Part shown: positions 1 to 5,420 of the stretch, in pieces
How positions within the stretch are numbered: the stretch's first letter is position 1
How the letters are laid out: each line of letters begins with the position of its first letter
NCBI GenBank assembly: GCA_937858455.1
Contig: CALLYN010001037.1
Location: forward strand, 1-7,191
Direction of reading: 5' to 3'
DNA from: an uncultured Kouleothrix sp.
GTDB lineage: Bacteria > Chloroflexota > Chloroflexia > Chloroflexales > Roseiflexaceae
Length of the DNA: 7,191 nucleotides
Translations under genes and position numbers: made by a program
Notes under the pieces: model-generated
The model's database searches: none
What the model was told of the DNA's origin: nothing
Seen by the model: the letters and a program-made list of their open reading frames with translations, nothing else

Positions 1-1977
1 GCGTTTGCGTTCCCCGAGGCCAATATTGTACGCACGGTGCGCTGGGCGCCGGCCGGCGGCGATGCTGCGTTTAGCATGGGGTTCTATATCGACCCTGCGG
101 TCGCGGCGATGCTGGTGATGGTGACGATCGCCTCGACCTGCATCCACCTGTTCTCGCTCGGCTATATGTCGCACGACGAGCGGCAGTCGCGCTTCTTCTC
201 GTTTATCTCGCTGTTCACGGCCTCGATGCTGCTGATGCTGCTTTCGAGCAACCTGCTGCTCTTCTTTATGGCCTGGGAGCTCATGGGCCTGTGCTCGTAC
301 CTGCTGATTGGCTTCTGGTACGACAAAGTGTACCCCAACCCGAACCAGATAACGCCGCGCCAGGCAGCGATGAAGGCATTCATTACCACGCGTATTGGCG
401 ACGTGCTGTTCATGGTTGGCATGGCCTATCTGTGGACGCAGGCCGGCTCGCTTGATTTCGGTACGGCCGCAGGCCAGATCTTCAACCCCGAGTTTCTGGC
501 GCGGATCGGCGGCGCGACGAATGTGCTTGGCATCAGCGTGGCCACCGGCATCGCGCTGCTGCTGTTCGCCGGCACTGTAGGTAAGTCGGCGCAATTCCCG
601 CTGCACGTGTGGCTGCCCGACGCGATGGAAGGGCCGACACCGGTGTCGGCGCTCATCCACGCCGCCACGATGGTTGCGGCTGGTGTGTTTCTGGTGGGCC
701 GCACCTACCCGATCTTCAAGGCCGACGGCGGCACGGCGCTGCTGGTGGTGTCGATCATTGGCTCGTTCACCGCGCTGTTCGCCGCGCTGATTGCAGTAGG
801 CCAGTTCGATATCAAGCGCATCCTGGCCTACTCGACGCTGTCGCAGCTTGGCTTTATGGTGGCGGCGTTGGGCATTGGCGGCTGGGTGGCAGGCATCTTT
901 CACCTGCTGACGCACGCCTTTTTTAAGGCGCTGCTGTTTCTCGGCTCGGGCTCGGTGATCCACGGCATGGAGGCGACGGTCGGTCACGACTCGAATACCG
1001 CGCAGGATATCCGCAATATGGGAAATCTGCGCAAGTACATGCCAACCACATTTCTGGCGTATATGGCCGGCTACCTTGCGCTCGCCGGCATCCCGCCGTT
1101 CGCCGGTTTCTGGAGCAAAGACGAGATCCTCGCCGACGCGTTTGGCCACGGCCATTTCGTGGTCTGGATTGTGTTGACGCTCGCCGCGTTCCTGACGGCG
1201 TTCTACATGACCCGCCAGATTGTGGTGGTGTTCTTCGGTAACTTCCGCGGCCACAAGCCGCGCGTCGCCACCGCGCCAAGCGAGCCGACGGCGGTTGATC
1301 ACGCGCATGACACGCACGGCCACGGCGCACACGATGCGCACAGCCACGACGCGCATGGCCATGGCGGGCACGACCCGCACGAGAGCCCGTGGACGATGAC
1401 CGTGCCGCTGATCATTCTGGCGGTGTTTGCGGTGATCGCCGGCTTTGCGAACTTGCCAGGCTTCCACTGGCTGAGCACATTCTTCGGGCAGGAAGCTGCC
1501 GATTTTAATGTGCTGACAGCCGGGATCGCGACGGTGCTGGCGCTTGCCGGCATTGGCCTGGGCTACGCGCTCTATCGTAATGCCTACGCCACCGCCGAGG
1601 ATGCTGACCCGCTGCAGCAGATGATGCCGGGCGTGTTCGAGGTGCTGAATCGCAAGTTCTATTTCGACGAGATCTACGCTAGCACCTTTGGCAGGCTCTC
1701 GTATGCGCTGGCGGTGGCGTGGAGCTGGATCGACCGCACGATCCTCGACGGCTTTATCAACGGTACCGGCTTTTTCACGATGTTCCTGGGCAGGCTGAAC
1801 TTCATTATCGACGACACCGTGCTGAACGACGGCATGGACGCCGTGTCGGACGGCACGAATTTCGCCGGCGATGTGACCCGCCAGAGCGAGACCGGCAAGA
1901 TCCAGGACTATGTGTCGCTGATCTTCGGCGGCGTGGTTATTCTGGGCATTATCTATTTGTATGCCGTGCGCCGCTAG
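1..1977 (+). CDS. nuoL: NADH-quinone oxidoreductase subunit L (5' truncated by window edge)
   Basis: This is the distal antiporter-like proton-translocating subunit of membrane-bound complex I. The frame is open from base 1, so the start lies upstream; 658 codons remain before TAG. Using E. coli spacing, about 50-60 N-terminal residues (the first one or two membrane helices) are missing. Ion-path residues, numbered from base 1, are Glu93 in WELMGLCSYLLIGFW (TM5), Lys195 in GKSAQFPLHVWLPDA (TM7), His220 in TM8, Lys309 in HAFFKALLF and Lys373 in GFWSKDEIL (TM12). The Lys195-His220 spacing of 25 matches E. coli Lys229-His254. A His-rich loop (bases 1300-1380) follows TM13. After TM15 comes FYFDEIY, then the amphipathic lateral helix HL with an extra stretch of about 26-29 residues, then the last TM helix. 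The HL arm argues against an Mrp antiporter subunit. It is first of four co-directional nuo genes, 52 nt before nuoM1. Confidence 0.97.
   Translation, partial: AFAFPEANIVRTVRWAPAGGDAAFSMGFYIDPAVAAMLVMVTIASTCIHLFSLGYMSHDERQSRFFSFISLFTASMLLMLLSSNLLLFFMAWELMGLCSYLLIGFWYDKVYPNPNQITPRQAAMKAFITTRIGDVLFMVGMAYLWTQAGSLDFGTAAGQIFNPEFLARIGGATNVLGISVATGIALLLFAGTVGKSAQFPLHVWLPDAMEGPTPVSALIHAATMVAAGVFLVGRTYPIFKADGGTALLVVSIIGSFTALFAALIAVGQFDIKRILAYSTLSQLGFMVAALGIGGWVAGIFHLLTHAFFKALLFLGSGSVIHGMEATVGHDSNTAQDIRNMGNLRKYMPTTFLAYMAGYLALAGIPPFAGFWSKDEILADAFGHGHFVVWIVLTLAAFLTAFYMTRQIVVVFFGNFRGHKPRVATAPSEPTAVDHAHDTHGHGAHDAHSHDAHGHGGHDPHESPWTMTVPLIILAVFAVIAGFANLPGFHWLSTFFGQEAADFNVLTAGIATVLALAGIGLGYALYRNAYATAEDADPLQQMMPGVFEVLNRKFYFDEIYASTFGRLSYALAVAWSWIDRTILDGFINGTGFFTMFLGRLNFIIDDTVLNDGMDAVSDGTNFAGDVTRQSETGKIQDYVSLIFGGVVILGIIYLYAVRR
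1300..1380 (+). other. His-rich loop of NuoL
   Basis: This codes for a low-complexity stretch within NuoL, starting just before a run of HGHGAHDAHSHDAHGHGG-like sequence: 11 of 27 codons are His, separated mostly by Gly, Ala and Asp. It follows the TM13-like segment and precedes the TM14-like segment that begins near the PW of the HESPW motif. By the standard NuoL topology this loop faces the cytoplasm. His-rich loops here occur in other bacterial NuoL proteins as I recall them, so metal binding is possible but not shown. Confidence 0.8.
1729..1890 (+). repeat. Extended lateral helix of NuoL with internal two-fold repeat
   Basis: This codes for the part of the NuoL lateral helix (HL) that is longer than usual. 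Two units start at 1729 (IDRTILDGFINGTG) and 1807 (IDDTVLNDGMDAVSDGT), exactly 78 nt or 26 codons apart. Between the Asp of FYFDEIY (base 1666) and the Gly of SETGK (base 1894) there are 76 residue steps. My recollection of the equivalent E. coli NuoL segment (FDWLYD to SENGY) gives 47, so about 29 residues are extra. At about 1.5 A rise per helical residue, 26-29 residues span about 39-44 A, roughly the width of one antiporter-like subunit. Confidence 0.75.
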
Positions 1978-2006
1978 TGCGCGCGGGCCGGCATGCGGAA
2001 GCACAA

Positions 2007-2022
2007 CCTGTTGAAACAGGGA
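2007..2022 (+). promoter_or_regulatory. Ribosome binding site of nuoM1 inside a small hairpin
   Basis: AGGGA at 2018-2022 is the Shine-Dalgarno sequence, 7 nt before the ATG at 2030, and it supports that start. CCTGT (2007-2011) can pair with ACAGG (2016-2020) around a TGAA loop, so the 3' arm of a 5-bp hairpin covers the first half of the site. Whether this tunes translation after nuoL is inference; the stem is short. Confidence 0.55.
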
Positions 2023-2029
2023 TAAACGA

Positions 2030-3715
2030 ATGAACTATCTCCAGATGAGTGATGGTCCCTGGCTGACCTTCCTGGTGCTCTCGCCAATCGTCGGGCTGCT
2101 GCTGGTGGCGCTCAGCGGTGCGCTGCGGCTGGATGACCGGCTGGTGAAGATCGGCGCCACGGCGTGGTCGCTCACGTCGCTTGGGCTCGCGATCTTTCTG
2201 TGGGCCGGCTACAACCCTGGCGCGGTGGCCGATGGCCAAGCCGTGATCCAGTTTGCCGAGAAGATTCCCTGGATCGACGCGATCAAGGTCGACTACTTCC
2301 TGGGCGTCGATGGCATCAGCTTGCCGCTGGTGATTTTGACGACGGTTATGACGCCGATCGCGATGCTGGCCTCGTTCAATGTCGAATCGCGGGTGAAGAT
2401 GCACTACGCGCTGCTGTTCCTGCTGGAAGCGGCGATGCTAGGCTACTTTGTGGCGCTGAACTTCTTCTTCTTCTTCATCTTCTGGGAGTTCAGCCTGGTG
2501 CCGGCGTTCTTTATCATTCAGAACTGGGGCCGCGACCCGGAAGACAAGCGCCGCTACGCCGCGTTTAAGTTCTTTGTCTACACGATGGGCGGCTCGGTCG
2601 GCATGCTGCTGCTGTTCCAGTTCTTCTACGTGGCCACGCGCGCGGCCGGCATGCCCACCTTCGACCTTGTGACGCTGGGTCGGCTAGGCCAGGGATTGCC
2701 GGTTGAGGGCGTGCAGGGCAGCTTGCAAGATATCGTCTTCCGCTATGTCGACAGCGTGGGCATCACCGCCTACCTAGGCCGCTACCCGCTGCTGTATACC
2801 TCGGTGGCGTTCTGGGCGATCTTCATCGCCTTCGCGATCAAACTGGCGGTGTGGCCGTTCCACACCTGGCTGCCCGATGCCTACTCCGAGGCGCCAACGG
2901 CCGGATCGATCCTGCTCTCGGCGGTGATGTCGAAGATGGGCGCGTATGGCATGCTGCGGATCATGCTGCCACTGGTGCCCGATGCCGCGCAGTTTTTCGG
3001 CCCGGTGATCGGCGCGCTGGCACTGGTGGGGATTGTGGCCGGCGCATTTGGCGCGCTCTCGTACACGGGCGGCGACATCAAGCGGCTTATCGGCTACACC
3101 TCGATCAACCACATGGGCTATGTGGCGCTGGCGATCGCCGCTGCGGCTACGCTGAACAGCGCCGCCGACGGGCAGAGCCGGGCGATTGCGGTCAACGGCG
3201 CGATGATGCAGATGGTGGCGCACGGCCTTTCGACCGGCGCGCTGTTCTTGCTGGTCGGCTACCTGTACCAGCGCACCGGCACCTACTCGCTGCGCGACTG
3301 GGGCGGCCTGCGCAAGGTCATGCCGATGTTCTCGGGCGTGATGGGCGTGGCGATGTTCGCTAACCTGGGCCTGCCAGGGCTAGCTGGTTTTGTCGGCGAG
3401 TTCTTTATCTTCCGTGGAACGTGGGCGTCGCTGCCGTTCTTTACCCTGCTGGCCACGATCGGCCTGATCGTGTCGGCGCTGGCGCTGCTGCAGATGTATG
3501 CGCGTATTTTCAATGGGCCACTGAACCCACGCTGGGACAGCGGCCACGGCGGGCAGACGCCGGCGGATATGCGTGTTGCCAGCCGTGAGTTCCTGGCTGC
3601 CGCGCCGCTGCTGGTGCTGCTGCTGATCCTGGGCGTATACCCTGCCCCGATCATGGATCTGGCCAACCAGACGGCCACGGCGCTAGTGAACGTGTTTACA
3701 AAGGCGCTTTCCTGA
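2030..3715 (+). CDS. nuoM: NADH-quinone oxidoreductase subunit M, copy 1 (canonical residues)
   Basis: This is an antiporter-like membrane subunit of complex I, 561 residues long; E. coli NuoM is about 509. All the expected ion-path residues are present: Glu153 in IFWEFSLVPAFF (TM5), Lys271 in FAIKLAVWPFHTWLPDAY (TM7), Lys302 in SKMGAYG (TM8, 31 residues later as in E. coli), His398 in VAHGLSTGALF and Glu457 in GFVGEFF (TM12). The extra length has two main sources. One is about 30 residues in the loop between TM6 and TM7 (around residues 217-252). The other is about 13 residues before the TM11-region His (NSAADGQSRA). The ATG has a good ribosome binding site. It lies between nuoL and a second nuoM. 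The two NuoM proteins are clearly different throughout, so this is not a recent copy. Of the two, this one fits canonical NuoM better by its residues. Confidence 0.96.
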   Translation: MNYLQMSDGPWLTFLVLSPIVGLLLVALSGALRLDDRLVKIGATAWSLTSLGLAIFLWAGYNPGAVADGQAVIQFAEKIPWIDAIKVDYFLGVDGISLPLVILTTVMTPIAMLASFNVESRVKMHYALLFLLEAAMLGYFVALNFFFFFIFWEFSLVPAFFIIQNWGRDPEDKRRYAAFKFFVYTMGGSVGMLLLFQFFYVATRAAGMPTFDLVTLGRLGQGLPVEGVQGSLQDIVFRYVDSVGITAYLGRYPLLYTSVAFWAIFIAFAIKLAVWPFHTWLPDAYSEAPTAGSILLSAVMSKMGAYGMLRIMLPLVPDAAQFFGPVIGALALVGIVAGAFGALSYTGGDIKRLIGYTSINHMGYVALAIAAAATLNSAADGQSRAIAVNGAMMQMVAHGLSTGALFLLVGYLYQRTGTYSLRDWGGLRKVMPMFSGVMGVAMFANLGLPGLAGFVGEFFIFRGTWASLPFFTLLATIGLIVSALALLQMYARIFNGPLNPRWDSGHGGQTPADMRVASREFLAAAPLLVLLLILGVYPAPIMDLANQTATALVNVFTKALS

Positions 3716-3718
3716 TTT

Positions 3719-3755
3719 CAAATTGTAAATTGGGCGTTGTTCGGTTTACAGTTTG
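3719..3755 (+). repeat. Imperfect inverted repeat between nuoM1 and nuoM2
   Basis: CAAATTGTAAA (3719-3729) pairs with TTTACAGTTTG (3745-3755): 11 pairs, one of them G-U, around a 15-nt loop. It starts 4 nt after the nuoM1 stop codon and sits in an AT-rich 60-nt gap within otherwise GC-rich DNA. The left part also reads as 7-nt units (CAAATTG, TAAATTG, GGCGTTG). There is no T-tract after the stem, so it is not a convincing terminator. It may be a small intergenic repeat or an mRNA processing or stability element. Confidence 0.5.
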
Positions 3756-3764
3756 CAATGCTCT

Positions 3765-3769
3765 AAGGA
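3765..3769 (+). promoter_or_regulatory. Ribosome binding site of nuoM2
   Basis: AAGGA lies 6 nt before the ATG at 3776 and supports that start. It is just outside the preceding inverted repeat, so the hairpin would leave it free. Confidence 0.7.
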
Positions 3770-3775
3770 TGCACC

Positions 3776-5296
3776 ATGCACCTGTATGATTTACCAAGTG
3801 GAGTTCCCTGGCTCAGCCTGATCTGGCTCAGCATGTTGATCCCGGCGATCATCATGATGTTTCTGAAGCCCGAGCAGAAATATCAAATCCGGCTGGTGGG
3901 CACGGTGTTCGCGTTCATCTCGCTGGTGCTATCGCTGCTGGTGTACTTCGGCTACGACTACAACAGCGCCCAGAAGCTGCAGTTTGTCGAAGAGCTGCCC
4001 TGGCTGCCACAGCTGGGGATCAACTACATACTAGCGGCCGATGGCATCAGCATGCCGATGCTCATCCTCAACGGGTTTGTGATCTTCACCGGCGCGCTGA
4101 TGAGCTGGAACATCGCCGAGCGTACACGCGAGTACTGGATCCTGCTGCTGATCCTGACGGCCGGCGTGTACGGCGTGTTTGTATCGGTGGATCTGTTCCT
4201 GTTCTTCGTGTTCTACGAGCTGGCGGTGCTGCCGATGTACCTGCTGATCGGCATCTGGGGCAGCACGCGCAAAGAATACGGCGCAATGAAGCTGACGCTG
4301 TACCTGATGGGCGGCTCGGCGATGATTATCATCGGCATGATTGCGCTGTACTTCGGCAGCGGCCTGCGCACCTTCGACATGCGCTTGCTGTCGCAGGCGG
4401 CGCTGTTCTCGCGGAACTTTCAGATCGCCTTTTTCCCGCCGACATTTTTGGGCTTCGCGGTGCTGGCGGGCATGTTCCCGTTCCATACCTGGAGCCCAAC
4501 CGGCCACGTGGCCGCGCCGACGGCGGTTTCGATGCTGCACGCTGGCGTACTGATGAAGCTGGGCGCGTATGGCTGCCTGCGCGCCGCGATGTGGCTGATG
4601 CCCGAGGGCGCGCACTACTGGCTGCTGCCGATCGCGATCGCCACGCTGATCAACGCGGTGTATGGCGCGACTATCGCGATGACCCAGCGCGACTTCAAAT
4701 TCATGATCGGCTACTCGTCGGTGAGCCACATGGGCCTGGTGGTGATGGGCCTGGCGGCGGGCAACGAGATCGGGCTGATCGGCTCGGTGCTGCAGATGTT
4801 CGCGCATGGTGTGATGACCGCGCTGTTCTTCGCGGTTGTCGGGCGCATGGTGTACGAGCGCACGCACACGCGGCAGTTCCCCGAGCTTGGCGGGATGGCG
4901 AAGATTATGCCGTTCGCGGCATTCGTGTTCATCCTGGCCGGCCTCTCGTCGATGGGCATGCCGGGCTTCGCGGGCTTCTGGGCCGAGTTCAATATCTTCA
5001 TGGGCATGTGGGATCGCTTCCCGCTGATCTCGGTGCTCGCGGCGATCTCGATCCCGATCACAGCGGCGTATATTCTGCGCGCCGTGTACACGGTGTTCTT
5101 CGGCGAGGTGAAAGACCCGAGCTTTTTCAAGCTGCCCAAGCTGACGTGGCAGGAGTATGCCGGCGCGTCGATCCTCGCCGCGGTGATCTTGATCACCGGG
5201 CTCTACCCAAGTATTCTTACCGAAATGATTGGCAGCGGCGTGCGGCCAGTGGCCGAGGCGATCCAGCAGGCAGGCGCTCTGTCGCTGGGGCGCTGA
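3776..5296 (+). CDS. nuoM: NADH-quinone oxidoreductase subunit M, copy 2 (divergent, TM7 lysine absent)
   Basis: This is a second NuoM-type antiporter-like subunit of 506 residues, close to the usual NuoM length, with hydrophobic helices throughout. Retained ion-path residues are Glu148 in VFYELAVLPMYLL (TM5), Lys261 in LMKLGAYG (TM8), His344 in MFAHGVMTALFF and Glu404 in GFAGFWAEF (TM12). The TM7 lysine is not retained: GFAVLAGMFPFHTWSPTGH aligns without gaps to FAIKLAVWPFHTWLPDAY of copy 1 and puts Leu230 at the Lys271 position. The following loop also loses its acidic residues (PDA to PTG, and SEAPT to VAAPT). TM8 gains His255 (MLHAGVLMK), where copy 1 has Leu and NuoL has His. The frame is intact and the RBS good, so it is not a pseudogene. 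With the long HL of NuoL it most likely forms a fourth antiporter-like module in the same complex. Whether it translocates protons is uncertain. Confidence 0.94.
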   Translation: MHLYDLPSGVPWLSLIWLSMLIPAIIMMFLKPEQKYQIRLVGTVFAFISLVLSLLVYFGYDYNSAQKLQFVEELPWLPQLGINYILAADGISMPMLILNGFVIFTGALMSWNIAERTREYWILLLILTAGVYGVFVSVDLFLFFVFYELAVLPMYLLIGIWGSTRKEYGAMKLTLYLMGGSAMIIIGMIALYFGSGLRTFDMRLLSQAALFSRNFQIAFFPPTFLGFAVLAGMFPFHTWSPTGHVAAPTAVSMLHAGVLMKLGAYGCLRAAMWLMPEGAHYWLLPIAIATLINAVYGATIAMTQRDFKFMIGYSSVSHMGLVVMGLAAGNEIGLIGSVLQMFAHGVMTALFFAVVGRMVYERTHTRQFPELGGMAKIMPFAAFVFILAGLSSMGMPGFAGFWAEFNIFMGMWDRFPLISVLAAISIPITAAYILRAVYTVFFGEVKDPSFFKLPKLTWQEYAGASILAAVILITGLYPSILTEMIGSGVRPVAEAIQQAGALSLGR

Positions 5297-5300
5297 CGTT

Positions 5301-5409
5301 TAGAATTCAGGAGCCAGAATTCAGGGGTCAGAACGGTGCATTGCTTCTCTCGCCGTGCAATGAAGACATCGCTTGATTTTGAATTCTGTCTCCTGACTCC
5401 TGAATTCTA
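5301..5409 (+). repeat. Inverted arrays of degenerate GAATTC heptamers between nuoM2 and nuoN
   Basis: Two 30-nt arms (5301-5330 and 5380-5409) are inverted copies, with 23 of 30 positions identical without gaps and the outer 13 (TAGAATTCAGGAG) perfect. Each arm is built of four 7-nt units. The left reads GAATTCA, GGAGCCA, GAATTCA, GGGGTCA; the right reads TGAATTC, TGTCTCC, TGACTCC, TGAATTC. GAATTC occurs four times, 14 and 21 nt apart within the arms. Arms enclose 49 nt (5331-5379) without recognisable coding content, in which CATTGC and GCAATG could form a 6-bp stem. The layout resembles a dispersed short repeat or a non-autonomous palindromic element. It starts 4 nt after the nuoM2 stop and ends at the nuoN ribosome binding site. 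No T-tract follows, so it is not a simple terminator. Confidence 0.7.
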
Positions 5410-5413
5410 GGAG
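5409..5413 (+). promoter_or_regulatory. Ribosome binding site of nuoN
   Basis: AGGAG lies 7 nt before GTG 5421 and decides that start, since no nearer ATG has such a site. Its first base is the last base of the heptamer repeat. CTCCT at 5397-5401 could pair with it across a 7-nt loop and hide it. Pairing of 5397-5409 with the far left arm 5301-5313 would exclude that small hairpin. Confidence 0.65.
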
Positions 5414-5420
5414 TAACAAG

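Noticed and set aside
2462..2476. Five TTC codons in a row as a slippage or microsatellite site
   Set aside because: They code for a run of Phe in TM5 of NuoM1, common in this helix, with no frame disturbance.
3716..3775. Internal promoter before nuoM2
   Set aside because: The gap is AT-rich, but I see no convincing pair of -35 and -10 boxes with proper spacing; the AT content is explained by the inverted repeat.
4031..4867. Minus-strand open frame (278 codons) opposite nuoM2
   Set aside because: Arg-, His- and Gln-rich low-complexity translation antisense to conserved NuoM helices; no independent start signal or family motif.
1..5296. Mrp-type Na+/H+ antiporter cluster (MrpA/MrpD) instead of complex I
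   Set aside because: NuoL has the complex I lateral-helix arm, the order L-M-M-N is nuo-like, and NuoN has its own Lys pattern. No other mrp-type genes are present.
3776..5296. nuoM2 as a decaying duplicate
   Set aside because: The frame is intact, the ribosome binding site is good, the length is normal, and most ion-path residues and helix motifs are kept.
4591..5376. Plus-strand open frame in another frame across the end of nuoM2
   Set aside because: It overlaps conserved NuoM2 sequence and its translation is Arg-, Gly- and Ala-rich without family features.
5301..5409. CRISPR array
   Set aside because: The units are 7 nt, contiguous and inverted, with no spacers of regular length.
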